64,000 bases of DNA from M3007 sp044226205. GTDB taxonomy: Bacteria > Bacteroidota > Bacteroidia > Chitinophagales > Saprospiraceae. Position 1 is the stretch's first letter; every line of letters starts with the position of its first letter. Under the pieces are notes generated by a model, which searched no databases, was not told where the DNA came from, and saw only the letters and a list, made by a program, of their open reading frames with translations. Shown here in pieces: positions 8,507 to 18,005 of this stretch. The translations under genes were made by a program, and so were the position numbers. Location: contig JBGAHL010000016.1 of the NCBI GenBank assembly GCA_044226205.1, positions 47,836 through 111,835 on the forward strand. The letters are read 5' to 3'.

Positions 8507-9133
8507 ATGAATAAGATTGTCGCTCCGTTCGTCGCAATTTTTTACCTGCTTTTGATTACTTCCGGTTGCGGAAAAAAATCAGAAGACAACACGCCGGAAA
8601 TCACCTATCCGTTGTTGTTCGCCATTCAGGGCCTCGAATTTCAGCCCTCTCATTTTTATGCCCTCAATGCCGGGTCGTTTGTTGAAATACCGCCAGCGGG
8701 TTCTTTTGTTCCAGTGGATGCATTTCTGGAGCCGGAACTGGAAGATGCCGCCAGCTTCATCGAACTGGAAAAAATCGAACTGCTGGACGAGTCACAGGCC
8801 AAAATTTATTTCTTCGACAACACGGGCATTCCGGAGATAACGGCGGACTACACTTCCGACAATAATCGTATTCGTATTGTCCTGGAGCCAGGCGCCGATC
8901 CTGTGTTCTTTGACATCGATTACGAGGCCGGCACTGCCAGACTCGGTTTGGAAAGTACTTATTTCAGTTTCCACGATTCTTCCGGCGACGTCGATTATTC
9001 TCCGCTGGATGTTGAGTTTAAAGTGCCTGGTTCTGCTGGCGACGTCATCTCGGCGCTCAAAACTCAGTACGATTTGGCTGATGGCGACACGATCATGATT
9101 AATTGGTCCGCGGTGTTGTATAAGACGGAATGA
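8507..9133 (+). CDS. Predicted lipoprotein of unknown function
   Basis: 208 residues. The N-terminus MNKIVAPFVAIFYLLLITSGC is a type II signal peptide with a lipobox ending at Cys-21 or so, followed by GKKSEDN, so the mature protein is lipid-anchored. The mature part is acidic and rich in beta-strand patterns. I recognise no family and see no catalytic motif. The gene stands alone, with its own promoter and the AT-rich island beginning just downstream. Export and anchoring are well supported; function is unknown. Confidence 0.8.
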   Translation: MNKIVAPFVAIFYLLLITSGCGKKSEDNTPEITYPLLFAIQGLEFQPSHFYALNAGSFVEIPPAGSFVPVDAFLEPELEDAASFIELEKIELLDESQAKIYFFDNTGIPEITADYTSDNNRIRIVLEPGADPVFFDIDYEAGTARLGLESTYFSFHDSSGDVDYSPLDVEFKVPGSAGDVISALKTQYDLADGDTIMINWSAVLYKTE

Positions 9134-9476
9134 GGGGTTGGGTAAGGTAAATGGTAGCAACAACTGATTTCTGAATATCGGAAGAGGGATATTTTCATTA
9201 GAGTTGTTGTATCCTAATGCGTTGATTTTCAATAGATAATGCAACTATTTTTCTTACAGATTGAAACCTTTGCATTTCAAATAAAAATCATTGTCAGTGA
9301 CCTTGCCTTAAAAATCATAAAAAGTTGATTTTCATATTGCAACAAGGATAACTAAACAAGATATAACCCTGATTCAAAGTTTTTTACTATAAATCTATCG
9401 CTGTTAAGACTCATCAATGACGAAAATTAATTTAACTTGCATATTTTAAACTATGATTTAATTGCTTAAAAATATT
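9134..9476. other. AT-rich intergenic region with two TTGATTTTCA boxes
   Basis: No supported gene. It contains a direct repeat: TTGATTTTCA, a short AT spacer, then GCAAC, at 9222-9244 and again at about 9325-9343. The first copy extends to the palindrome TTGATTTTCAA (9222-9232), the same 11-mer found in the divergent promoters at 36953 and 40278. Base composition falls sharply from here onward. Confidence 0.55.
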
Positions 9477-10421
9477 ATGAAAGCGAATTCAAAATTACTG
9501 AGTGTTTGTAATTGGGCATTAATAGTAATCTTATTTTTTCTATTTTCATTACAAAGCTTTGGCCAAAAAGCAAAGGTCATAATTAATCAAGACCCAAACC
9601 GACCTGAGGGTTTTAGTTTTATTGATTCATTGGGCAAAGAGTCCGCTTACCTTACTACATCAGACCTCTGTAAGAGAAACCCTTATTCAAAAATAACTTT
9701 GATGCCAAGGAGCGGAGGTGTTCCTGGCAATTATCAAGCATTTGATACTGAGGGTTTGTCAGTACATCAAATTAAGGCAGGATTAAACAATACTATAAAA
9801 GAATTTCCAATAGATTCTGTGCTTGAAAAAGCAAAAAAAATTACTGCGTCATATAATTGGTATTATGATTATCAACATGAAAATTATCTGACAATCATAT
9901 ACACGCTGACAATTTATGATGAAGAATTAATTGAGATATGGGTGGAATCGGAAATAAATGTATATGAAAGCATTGATAGGCCAATCTTGGTTTTTACAGA
10001 CTATCATAATTTGCAACAAATATGTATTTCGCCTGATGGAGAGTATATGATCACGGGGCAAGTTTTGTCAATGATTGGAGACGGGGCTTCTGATTTACCG
10101 ATTGGAATGCTATTGTTTAACTTAAAAAATAAAACCTATATCGGGGCAATGCCAAATGTAATTGGGAATGTTGAACAGGCACAATACGAACAGGGTTTTT
10201 TTTTATTATATGCATATATAGATTATGATGCTTTTGTTATAAATGACAATATCCCTGTAAAGGTTGTTGTCGATCCTGAAAATAGAAAAATTTATACAAA
10301 GAAATACAATTGGTTGGCAAGTGATCTGACAGAAGATAACCTTTTACATATAAAATCAATCTCTTTCCCTAATGGGGAGGATATTATGACTTATAAATCA
10401 AGTCCTTTAATACGAAAATGA
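9477..10421 (+). CDS. Secreted protein of unknown function in AT-rich island
   Basis: 314 residues from ATG 9477; the TTG at 9462 in the same frame would add five residues before the signal. MKANSKLLSVCNWALIVILFFLFSLQSFG is a signal peptide or N-terminal anchor. The mature part has beta-rich stretches (YLTIIYTLTIYDEELIEIWVESE; shortened here in meaning to an aromatic, acidic strand region) and a central ISPDGEYM segment reminiscent of beta-propeller blades, but I cannot assign a family. No T9SS sorting domain is visible at the C-terminus. Its codon use is AT-rich, like the next gene and unlike the rest of the window, which suggests a different origin or weaker constraint. Confidence 0.7.
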   Translation: MKANSKLLSVCNWALIVILFFLFSLQSFGQKAKVIINQDPNRPEGFSFIDSLGKESAYLTTSDLCKRNPYSKITLMPRSGGVPGNYQAFDTEGLSVHQIKAGLNNTIKEFPIDSVLEKAKKITASYNWYYDYQHENYLTIIYTLTIYDEELIEIWVESEINVYESIDRPILVFTDYHNLQQICISPDGEYMITGQVLSMIGDGASDLPIGMLLFNLKNKTYIGAMPNVIGNVEQAQYEQGFFLLYAYIDYDAFVINDNIPVKVVVDPENRKIYTKKYNWLASDLTEDNLLHIKSISFPNGEDIMTYKSSPLIRK

Positions 10422-10904
10422 ATTTTTGTACTGCTATTTTTTGAGTATAATGTTATAGTTGAATACAAGAAGGAGGTGTAAATAGGCTTAATGTCCGGGG
10501 CCGCTTCTTGAAAAGGACGATATTTTTTTGGACTAATCAGCAAATTCCTTATCGAAGTATATTATTGTGGCGCTTGACATGGGGTTTGGCCAGATCCTGT
10601 GCTTGCCATTTGATGCCTGTTAGATCAATAATATTTTCGTGTACCTCCCAAGGATCGCTAACGAGAAACAACGGTGATATTCTCTGGGGGCCACACTCCT
10701 TGCACTTGTACTTGGGGTTTATAGAACTATTGCTCTCGTTTTTGACGAGCTCTAATTGAGACAGTTTTTGTTCATCTACTATGTAATAGAACTTCTTACA
10801 AAGAAGTTCAACCAAAAAATGGACGCTGTCGAATTTATAATTGTAAAATTATTTGTTAATACTTCATACTAATGGTTTAATGTTTACGCCCAAAATTCGA
10901 CGCT
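10422..10904. other. Intergenic region of the AT-rich island, no clear gene
   Basis: About 480 bases between two secreted-protein genes. The minus strand holds an 88-codon frame (10549-10815) with a KCKECG motif and a LTGIKWQAQDLA segment that could be a remnant or a small real gene. I see no start-site support or family match and do not call it. The 45 bases upstream of 10905 are AT-rich and may hold the promoter of the large gene, but no good TAnnTTTG match is present. Confidence 0.4.
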
Positions 10905-13900
10905 ATGAAAAAAATATTCCTGCTATTGCTTGCCTTTTCCTATTTTAAAGGCGTGTTTGGGCAAAATGGAATGCTAATATCTTTGCAATATAAATTATGT
11001 AGCCAGTGCCCAAATGGTGATAACCAGTCAATTGACTACTCATATGATAATGACGCAAGCTCTTATATAACAGAAAATATAGAGAGTGATTATGATATGC
11101 GTGTTGCCGATGGTACCAGGTTTCACCAAGGGATTGATTACCTTCCTCGTAATGATTGCAGGGGAGATGCCATCTTAAATGTAGAACAAGGTGTATGTAC
11201 TGTAATGTACGTGGGGGGGGGGAACTCATCCCTTAAAAATATTGTGCTTCAAAATCAGGATGGTACACGTGCTTTTGTATATATGCATTGTTTTGTTAAT
11301 GCCAATATTGGGCCTGACGGTTTGCGATCGGGAGACTTCCTAATTAAAAGGATTGATAATAGTACTGAACTTACAATCATTAATATGAATAGTAGTCCTG
11401 TTGTTGCATATGCTAAAACTCCAAATAGAACTGTAACATACAAGCGTTATGTTAATTCAACAACTACATCTACCGTTCAAACGACGAATCATGTAGACCC
11501 TGGTGCTATGATTGCACCAATTGGTGATTCAGGTGAGGTGCCAGGTGTACACCTTCATATTTCTCTAATTGAGAGCCCAACTCTAAATGATCCAGCCTTT
11601 CGTGGGGGGCGTGACAATAATCGATCTGTTGACCCCTGGACTGTACTAGAGCACCCTCAAACCAATTTTTTTCAACAAATACGAACTCGAAAGATTGGCA
11701 ATTTTGATGCTTCAATATGTGAACATACGGGGCCTGGTACTGATAGTTGGGGTCAAATAGTACCTGATTATTCAGGCGATACTAGAAACACAATTGAAAT
11801 TGAGGTTGCTCTGGATGGAGCCGCTCCAAGACCAAATGACGATTCCAGATATGCCAATAAGTGTATGGACCAAGAAGAGGTTGTTCTTGGAATTAAAAAT
11901 CTCAACTTTAATTCCGATTTTTCAGTTGCAACGGGGTCGGATTTTGAATCCAAATTTATTATCAACCCAATTGGTGATAAAATTATTTACCCATTTACCA
12001 TGCTACTGCCTAATGGGACTGCTTATGGCTCCCCGACAAGGAATGGAATGAGCCCATTTGCCTACCGTGATTATATAGGGTTTCATCCTCATGACTATTA
12101 TTTTGTCTCTGATTTTTATATGCGAATTAGCAAAAACGACAATCTGTTACCTGCCCCAGTTCCCCACATGCCCCCTCCTGTTTCTACTCATACCTTAGCG
12201 CAATTTCCATGGGATGCTAGATACCCGGATGGCGATTATCAGATGCGGCCAAGCATCTTAGAAGTCAATAGCTCATCATGGCAGCCAATGGCAAATCCTG
12301 TAGATTTCAAAATTGACAATTTTAAACCTTTTATTGTTAAGGTAGGATTATTTGTGGGTAATGTGACTTCTAGTAGCACACCCGCATATTATCGAGCTTG
12401 GAGTACTGATGGGGCACCTCCTGGCAGTTTACGTTTATCTGGCTTATCAGGCAAGCAGCCGTCTTCAACAAGTAATCAACCAATTACAGTTTATGTCGTC
12501 GCGAGTGAATCTATGTCTAAAGTTCGGGCATTTATCAACGGCCTAACAGGCTGGGTTGATGGAACTACATTGCCTTTTGATTCCAACGATCCTGATAGTT
12601 GGGGTCATCAAAAATGGGAATTTCAATTTGGGACCTATACTCTTGATCCAGATATCTGCTACAACATAGTTTTTGAGGGTGAAGATTTATCAGGTAACAA
12701 GTTATTGAATTTACCTCAGCCTCTTTATTGTAATACAGGGTCAAATTTAATCTTTACACCACCACATCGCACAGGTAGTAATTCGTGGAGCAACAACTCC
12801 ATAGGGCAAGGTTCTGATTGGGTACACAAGTTTCGACTAGACGATTGTGGGGGAATTTTTAATCTTAGTCCCTCTGACCCATGCATAACATCAGAAGATG
12901 TACAATATTCTCTAAAATTTTCCGAGCCCCAATCTCATACTGGTAGCATTGATATGGATATTTCGGCGAATACTAATGGCGCCTCGTTTACCTGGAGCGA
13001 CGAATCCGGAGCGGTCATAAGTAATTCGGAAGACATATCTAACTTGCCCCCTGGCGTTTACTGCATCGAAATCCTGAAAGACTGCTGTTCGTTTAATGAT
13101 TGTTTGGAAATCGGGACTTGCGCGCTTAACGTGACAGAATCGCATACCAACCCTTCTAATAATGAGCATAATGGCGAAATCACTTTGCTCCCTGAGCAAG
13201 GAATTGAGCCTTATTCGTATCATTGGAACACGGGTGAGACCACTGATGCCTTGTTTGATTTGCCTGCCGGCACATATACGTGTACAGTAACTGATCATGT
13301 AGCCTGTCAGGCAGTTGTCAGCATTACGCTAATTAATTGCTCACCAATTGAAGTAGAACCTCATTACACAAATGTAGTTCAGCCTACTTCCTGCGATTCT
13401 GATGATGGTTCCTTTCGCGTCCTGTCTGTTTCTACACCAACCGGCGGCACTCCTCCATATTCCTATCATTGGGAAGATCAGGATGGGAATACTTTATCAG
13501 GTGGCCCAGTATACTCTGGTTTGGGGCCAGGGCAATATTGTATTGTTGCAACTGATGCGAATGGCTGCACTGGTACAAGTTGCTTAACGCTTCAAGCATT
13601 GAGTGATATCTATGTTTCGGAGACGATTTACCCAGCTTGTGAATTAGATTACAATGGGTCTATATCTGTTTTTGCTTCAACTTCAACGGGGGGATACTGC
13701 GATTTTTACTGGGACACTGATTTCCAAAATAATAATGATCAATTTTCAACAATAACCGGACTTGCAAGTGGTACTTATTGCGTCACGGTTACGCCCGCTG
13801 ATGAGCCCAATTGCATCACTACCAGCTGCTATGAGGTGCCATCAGTTTGGCCAGAACCCATGAACTTGTCCTATAATGTTATCCATCCTTGCCCATCTCA

Positions 13901-16900
13901 GCATAATGGGTCAATTAATTTGACGATAACAGGAGGGTACCCGCCTTTGAAATTTAAATGGGAGGATATTATTAATGATACGGATAATAGGACTATGTTG
14001 GGCGATGGGACATATACGGTTACTGTTACGGATTATTGCGGAAGTTCTATTTCTAAAACATTTATTTTGAAGTCACTTGAACAGCCGATGTTAGTTTCCC
14101 ATCCTGGTTGCGAAGGCGAAGGTTCAATTGAATGTAATACTGTTCATGGTGGCAATTCGCCAGTTACCCTCAAATGGAGTACAGGTAGTACAAATTATGG
14201 GACAGCCGGGACCATAAATTACCTTCATTCAGGGAATTATTGTGTAACTGCAACTGAATCAGAAGGTTGCACAAGCGTGAATTGCATAACTTTGAATAAT
14301 ATATGGTACACAATTTCAAAAGAAGAGCCATGTCCTGGATCTCATAATGGGTTAATCACTATTCATGTAAATAACCCCAATGAGGGTGAGGTTAGCGCAT
14401 CATTGGAAGGTGTTCAAGTTTTTTTCAATGCTCATGCTCCACAAAATTTCGATATCGAAGTTCCTTCTTTGGAAGGGGACAAAAATTACAATTTTGTCTT
14501 TTCGATAGACAATTGTATATATTCGGAGATAGTCCATCTTGCTAACTCACCGCTGGAAAAAGAATTTCTGGAATACAATGGCGCGAACCATACATGTATA
14601 TACCAAAACACCTGTAATGGAGAACCTATTCCTGGTAGTATAGTTGTTAATGATGCCGCATATAATTATTCTATGGCAAGTGGAGGTTTCTTTGTAGGGT
14701 GTGAAATACCCGTTTCTTGTGACGGGGTACAACAGGATGTGTTGCATATCGATAAGATAACAATTCGTGCGGCTCAATATGAGCAAATACTTCTCCATGT
14801 CGCGCCACAGTATTTTAGTATAGACGTGGTTGAGTCACTACTTCAAGCATTTTATAACCAACATTTTTGCGATTGCACATGGGTGAGATATTGCCCTGCA
14901 AATTTGGAAATAACATCTGTTATAGAAGGTCTTCCAGGGAGATGTGGCAATGCAACTCCTATTGAAGGCGAGTATGGTTGCTTTTCGTTGCATTGTGGTA
15001 TTTTTGGTATAAATGATGAAAGTTTTTGTTTAGGGCAATATAGTGAAGGCTATCCAGTGAATATAATACCATCCGTATTTGAAAATTATAATTATGAAAC
15101 AACAGTTGAGGACTGCAACCCTGTAACGATTAATTTATATCAGTTAATCGTTTGGGCAAATGATTTAGATGAATATTATCAGGATCAGGATTTTCAAAGT
15201 TCTCCATTGTACTATTATATAAATAATTACCAATCCGATCCTAGGGCTAAATGCGCAACCATTACATTTTGTTCGTCTAATTTACAGGTGCTATATTGCG
15301 ATGTCGAACTTGTGAATTGTGAGGATTATGAGAATATATATCTTGATCCGGCAGATTGTAGCCATTGGGGGGATTTATTTGGAGAAGATGATAGTCATTG
15401 TGAATATTTTTTATGTGCTGATCCAAATGAAAATAACATGTTAGCAGTTAATCATCTTGTTGCAGGAGATGTACCATCTACTAGTTATATCCACGGCCAT
15501 CTCCAAAAGGTTTGCGATGACTTTCCAGGGCACTTTTTTTCCTCGCCTGATGAAAGCGATGAAAAGCTATATCTGGGCTATTCACCAAATGAGAGTTTAA
15601 TAAACTTTGGAATAACTCGATTTCAAAATGAAATTTATCCAAAGGGGATACTTCGTGTAGGAGAAGTCGGGATCTATTTGGACTACGCTCTTACTATGAA
15701 GTATGATCGAAAAGAAATAATTCCAAATATTTCTTATTTCGTTGACGATTGGGATAATAATCGCCTGGCTTACGTTGAAAATGTACAAAATGGGAAATCC
15801 ATATTAATGGGTTGCCAAAATAATATTTTAGATTGGAATTATGACCTTCACAGCGATAATTTCTTGTCTGTAAATTATTTTAATCAAAGAGACAGTTTTT
15901 ATTTCGTGGGGGGAGAATTTCAAGGGAATCTGATGCATGGCGAGACAGTTATCGCTAGTGGAAATAACAAGTCTGGCTATCTTATGAAAATAGGTAAAGA
16001 TGGCTCTACGTTATCTACTGATATATTCAGAATGCAAAACCCAAATCAGGCGTTAATTTTCGAATCTTCTGACAATGGGATTCATGTATTAGGGCGAGGT
16101 GGGGATCAGCCTTTGTCGATAAATGGAGTGAATCAACTTGTGGCAAACAATAGCATTTTTGATTTGCTTATTACAAATCAAGGTTTGGCAAGTGTGTATA
16201 GTAGCGTGCCATTTGACCCTACAAAGACAATTGTAAGGTCTGCCTATTCGAGTGATGGGTCATATAAAACCTTTCTCCTTCGTGATAATAATATTACGGG
16301 ATCTGAGGCTAATAGCAATTTGACTATTTATACAGAGTCAACAAATGGAAATTATTGGACTGAAACAATAGATGGTAATATAACAAACGATGACGTTAGC
16401 GTTGTGTGTTCTACTGATAGCTCTATAATTGTAGGGGTGTCTTTTCAAGGCACTTTGTCACTTCAAGATGTAGAAATTCAAAATTATGGAAGCACGGATA
16501 TTGCGTTGTTGAAGTTTTCTACTAATGGTGAATTGCTGGGATATTTGAATTATGGAACGCCTGCAAGTGAAAATATCTCCCAACTACTTGTTAATGATAG
16601 TATTGTGTATTTTGGCGGCGAATATCAATCTACGTTAGATGAACGCGCTATCGGCCGGCATAATTTCAAATCGCCTCCTAATGGTATGACAGTACCATAT
16701 CTGTCTTACGTGGAGCTTTCTGATTTTCAATTAGTCAATAATTTTAAACCCAATTTGGAAAGGTCAGATGCCCCAATTAATTTGTCTCATTTGCAAATAC
16801 GGCCTAATCCCTTTAATCAAAATTTCGAAATCCTTCTTGATTTAACGGAGGATTCAAATGTTCAAATTTCCATATTTGATCCATTGGGCAGGGTTTTGAA

Positions 16901-17039
16901 AAATATATCAAGAAATGCTCCACGCGGGATATCTAGTATTTCTGTTAGTGATCTTTCTAGTTTGCCTTCTGGTACTTATTATCTCAAAGTTATTGTTGGT
17001 GGTAATCTGTGTAAAAATATATGTATAATTAAGAAATAG
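10905..17039 (+). CDS. Giant surface protein: M23 (LytM) peptidase domain, SprB-like repeats, T9SS type A sorting domain
   Basis: 2044 residues. Signal peptide MKKIFLLLLAFSYFKGVFGQ. Residues ~60-225 match the M23/LytM zinc-peptidase pattern: H74-Q-G-I-D78 (HxxxD), H128 in YMH, and H216-L-H218 (HxH), so all metal and catalytic positions are present. Members of this family cut peptidoglycan cross-bridges or other glycine-rich peptides. Residues ~670-1140 contain SprB-like/PKD-type repeats (PYSYHW, GGTPPYSYHWED, LPAGTYTCTVTD). A Cys-rich segment of unknown family follows, then at ~1600-1950 blades resembling SBBP beta-propellers (GYLMKIGKDGS, DIALLKFSTNGE). The C-terminus (IRPNPFNQ... ending ICIIKK) is a T9SS type A sorting domain. 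The gene is AT-rich throughout. A lytic role against other cells or in wall turnover is inference. Confidence 0.88.
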   Translation: MKKIFLLLLAFSYFKGVFGQNGMLISLQYKLCSQCPNGDNQSIDYSYDNDASSYITENIESDYDMRVADGTRFHQGIDYLPRNDCRGDAILNVEQGVCTVMYVGGGNSSLKNIVLQNQDGTRAFVYMHCFVNANIGPDGLRSGDFLIKRIDNSTELTIINMNSSPVVAYAKTPNRTVTYKRYVNSTTTSTVQTTNHVDPGAMIAPIGDSGEVPGVHLHISLIESPTLNDPAFRGGRDNNRSVDPWTVLEHPQTNFFQQIRTRKIGNFDASICEHTGPGTDSWGQIVPDYSGDTRNTIEIEVALDGAAPRPNDDSRYANKCMDQEEVVLGIKNLNFNSDFSVATGSDFESKFIINPIGDKIIYPFTMLLPNGTAYGSPTRNGMSPFAYRDYIGFHPHDYYFVSDFYMRISKNDNLLPAPVPHMPPPVSTHTLAQFPWDARYPDGDYQMRPSILEVNSSSWQPMANPVDFKIDNFKPFIVKVGLFVGNVTSSSTPAYYRAWSTDGAPPGSLRLSGLSGKQPSSTSNQPITVYVVASESMSKVRAFINGLTGWVDGTTLPFDSNDPDSWGHQKWEFQFGTYTLDPDICYNIVFEGEDLSGNKLLNLPQPLYCNTGSNLIFTPPHRTGSNSWSNNSIGQGSDWVHKFRLDDCGGIFNLSPSDPCITSEDVQYSLKFSEPQSHTGSIDMDISANTNGASFTWSDESGAVISNSEDISNLPPGVYCIEILKDCCSFNDCLEIGTCALNVTESHTNPSNNEHNGEITLLPEQGIEPYSYHWNTGETTDALFDLPAGTYTCTVTDHVACQAVVSITLINCSPIEVEPHYTNVVQPTSCDSDDGSFRVLSVSTPTGGTPPYSYHWEDQDGNTLSGGPVYSGLGPGQYCIVATDANGCTGTSCLTLQALSDIYVSETIYPACELDYNGSISVFASTSTGGYCDFYWDTDFQNNNDQFSTITGLASGTYCVTVTPADEPNCITTSCYEVPSVWPEPMNLSYNVIHPCPSQHNGSINLTITGGYPPLKFKWEDIINDTDNRTMLGDGTYTVTVTDYCGSSISKTFILKSLEQPMLVSHPGCEGEGSIECNTVHGGNSPVTLKWSTGSTNYGTAGTINYLHSGNYCVTATESEGCTSVNCITLNNIWYTISKEEPCPGSHNGLITIHVNNPNEGEVSASLEGVQVFFNAHAPQNFDIEVPSLEGDKNYNFVFSIDNCIYSEIVHLANSPLEKEFLEYNGANHTCIYQNTCNGEPIPGSIVVNDAAYNYSMASGGFFVGCEIPVSCDGVQQDVLHIDKITIRAAQYEQILLHVAPQYFSIDVVESLLQAFYNQHFCDCTWVRYCPANLEITSVIEGLPGRCGNATPIEGEYGCFSLHCGIFGINDESFCLGQYSEGYPVNIIPSVFENYNYETTVEDCNPVTINLYQLIVWANDLDEYYQDQDFQSSPLYYYINNYQSDPRAKCATITFCSSNLQVLYCDVELVNCEDYENIYLDPADCSHWGDLFGEDDSHCEYFLCADPNENNMLAVNHLVAGDVPSTSYIHGHLQKVCDDFPGHFFSSPDESDEKLYLGYSPNESLINFGITRFQNEIYPKGILRVGEVGIYLDYALTMKYDRKEIIPNISYFVDDWDNNRLAYVENVQNGKSILMGCQNNILDWNYDLHSDNFLSVNYFNQRDSFYFVGGEFQGNLMHGETVIASGNNKSGYLMKIGKDGSTLSTDIFRMQNPNQALIFESSDNGIHVLGRGGDQPLSINGVNQLVANNSIFDLLITNQGLASVYSSVPFDPTKTIVRSAYSSDGSYKTFLLRDNNITGSEANSNLTIYTESTNGNYWTETIDGNITNDDVSVVCSTDSSIIVGVSFQGTLSLQDVEIQNYGSTDIALLKFSTNGELLGYLNYGTPASENISQLLVNDSIVYFGGEYQSTLDERAIGRHNFKSPPNGMTVPYLSYVELSDFQLVNNFKPNLERSDAPINLSHLQIRPNPFNQNFEILLDLTEDSNVQISIFDPLGRVLKNISRNAPRGISSISVSDLSSLPSGTYYLKVIVGGNLCKNICIIKK

Positions 17040-17066
17040 CAAGATATAGCAGATTGCTTATGAATA

Positions 17067-17117
17067 GGGCCCGAGAAACGGATGTCTATGTGATATTCGT
17101 TTCTTGGGCCCTTTTTT
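17067..17117 (+). terminator. Intrinsic terminator of the giant M23 protein gene
   Basis: Arms 17067-17080 (GGGCCCGAGAAACG) and 17098-17111 pair over 14 bp with one G-U, followed by six T residues. It begins 27 nt after the stop codon at 17039. Confidence 0.9.
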
Positions 17118-17120
17118 ATC

Positions 17121-17152
17121 TTGCTTAAATAAATATGCATCTCCTACATTTG
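17121..17152 (+). promoter_or_regulatory. Promoter placed directly at the DUF6155-like start codon
   Basis: TTG at 17121-17123, a 21-nt spacer, and TACATTTG at 17145-17152, an exact TAnnTTTG match. The usual start point, five to seven bases downstream, falls on or next to the ATG at 17158, so the mRNA would have almost no leader. Confidence 0.6.
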
Positions 17153-17157
17153 CCCCC

Positions 17158-17697
17158 ATGCCCACCCTCAGCACCCGCCAGCTTGCCCAGCGCCTCGAAC
17201 GCCTCGAAAAGGAAGATCTGGTACAGGAAATCCTGAAAATTTGCGCGCGTTTCCGCGAAGCCAAGCAGTATTGCCAGATGGAATACGGCGATGCGCCCCA
17301 TCAGGAAGCGCTGCTGGCGGCCTTCAAGGACAAAATTGTCAAACATTTTTTTCCCGAACGCCGATCCCGCCGGCACCGCGCACGGACGAGCCGTCTGCGC
17401 AAAATCACCGGCGATTTCAAAAAAATAGCCGTTTTTCCCCACCACCTCGCCGACGTACTGCTGTATTGGCCCGAACAGGCCGTGATGTATCTCGACCAGC
17501 GCGGCTACGTCAAAGACACTTTTTTCCCGCCCACCGTGGCGGCTTTCGAAGAAGCCTGCCAGCTGATTGCCGACAACGAACTGCACGATTACTTCCGCGA
17601 GCGCATCGAAAACCTCCTGCAATCGGCCGGCGCCCTTCGCGGCCGACAGGATTTTGCCGCGGCGCTCTCTGCCGCGGTTGCCCGCATCGGGTATTAA
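17158..17697 (+). CDS. DUF6155-like protein
   Basis: 179 residues from ATG 17158 (MPTLSTRQLAQRLERLEKED). The longer open frame from 17104 runs through the terminator and promoter and is rejected. The pattern of an N-terminal helix pair (LEKEDLVQEILKICARFREAKQYCQMEY), a basic middle and a FPHHLADVLLYWPEQAVMYL segment resembles the DUF6155 family of cytosolic helical proteins, whose function is unknown. It is followed 80 nt later by tRNA-Val and returns to the GC-rich base composition of the genome. The family assignment is from memory of the pattern and is moderately sure. Confidence 0.75.
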   Translation: MPTLSTRQLAQRLERLEKEDLVQEILKICARFREAKQYCQMEYGDAPHQEALLAAFKDKIVKHFFPERRSRRHRARTSRLRKITGDFKKIAVFPHHLADVLLYWPEQAVMYLDQRGYVKDTFFPPTVAAFEEACQLIADNELHDYFRERIENLLQSAGALRGRQDFAAALSAAVARIGY

Positions 17698-17736
17698 AAG
17701 CAATCAAGCCGGCTTCGAAAAAAAAGACCGCACCTT

Positions 17737-17766
17737 TTGCCTGACGTCAAAATGCCGCTATCTTTG
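17737..17766 (+). promoter_or_regulatory. Promoter of tRNA-Val
   Basis: TTG (17737-17739), a 19-nt spacer, then TATCTTTG (17759-17766), an exact Bacteroidota vegetative promoter. It lies 11 nt before the first base of the mature tRNA. Confidence 0.75.
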
Positions 17767-17777
17767 CCGCCCTCATC

Positions 17778-17852
17778 CGGAGCATAGCTCAGTCGGTTTA
17801 GAGCGCACGCTTCACACGCGTGAGGTCGTAGGTTCGAATCCTACTGTTCCGA
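17778..17852 (+). tRNA. tRNA-Val (anticodon CAC)
   Basis: A full cloverleaf can be drawn. The acceptor is CGGAGCA with TGTTCCG (one G-U), then T8-A9. The D stem is GCTC/GAGC. The anticodon stem is CACGC/GCGTG with loop TTCACAC, giving anticodon CAC at 17813-17815. The T stem is GTAGG/CCTAC with loop TTCGAAT. Discriminator A is at 17852. The 3' CCA is not encoded (CAA follows). The anticodon reads the valine codon GUG. Confidence 0.95.
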
Positions 17853-17860
17853 CAAATTTC

Positions 17861-17900
17861 AAGGCTAACATTCTGACCATCAGAACGTTAGCCTTTTTTA
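17861..17900 (+). terminator. Intrinsic terminator after tRNA-Val
   Basis: Arms 17861-17875 and 17881-17895 pair over 15 positions with one A-C mismatch and a 5-nt loop, followed by TTTTTATTTT. It starts 9 nt after the tRNA. Confidence 0.88.
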
Positions 17901-17921
17901 TTTTCCCTGTTTTTTATCCAT

Positions 17922-17962
17922 AAAAAAATCCCCGCGCGGTATCTGGCGACTCCTGCGCGGGG
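17922..17962 (-). terminator. Intrinsic terminator of the low-complexity secreted protein gene
   Basis: CCCCGCGC (17930-17937) pairs with GCGCGGGG (17955-17962). Read on the minus strand the hairpin is followed by a seven-T run (complement of 17923-17929). It lies 44 nt past the stop at 18006. Confidence 0.85.
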
Positions 17963-18005
17963 AAAACAATTCCAGAATCAATCCTGGTAAAACCGCTACT
18001 CCTTC

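Noticed and set aside
10549..10815. 88-codon minus-strand frame with a KCKECG motif
   Set aside because: It is possibly real, but there is no family match, start support or conservation evidence; it is left in the gap description only.
9134..17039. Integrated phage or integrative element
   Set aside because: The island has unusual composition and a nearby tRNA, but no integrase, phage structural genes or att-like direct repeats were seen.
17567..17923. 118-codon frame running through tRNA-Val
   Set aside because: It overlaps both the DUF6155-like gene and the tRNA; a coding function is implausible.
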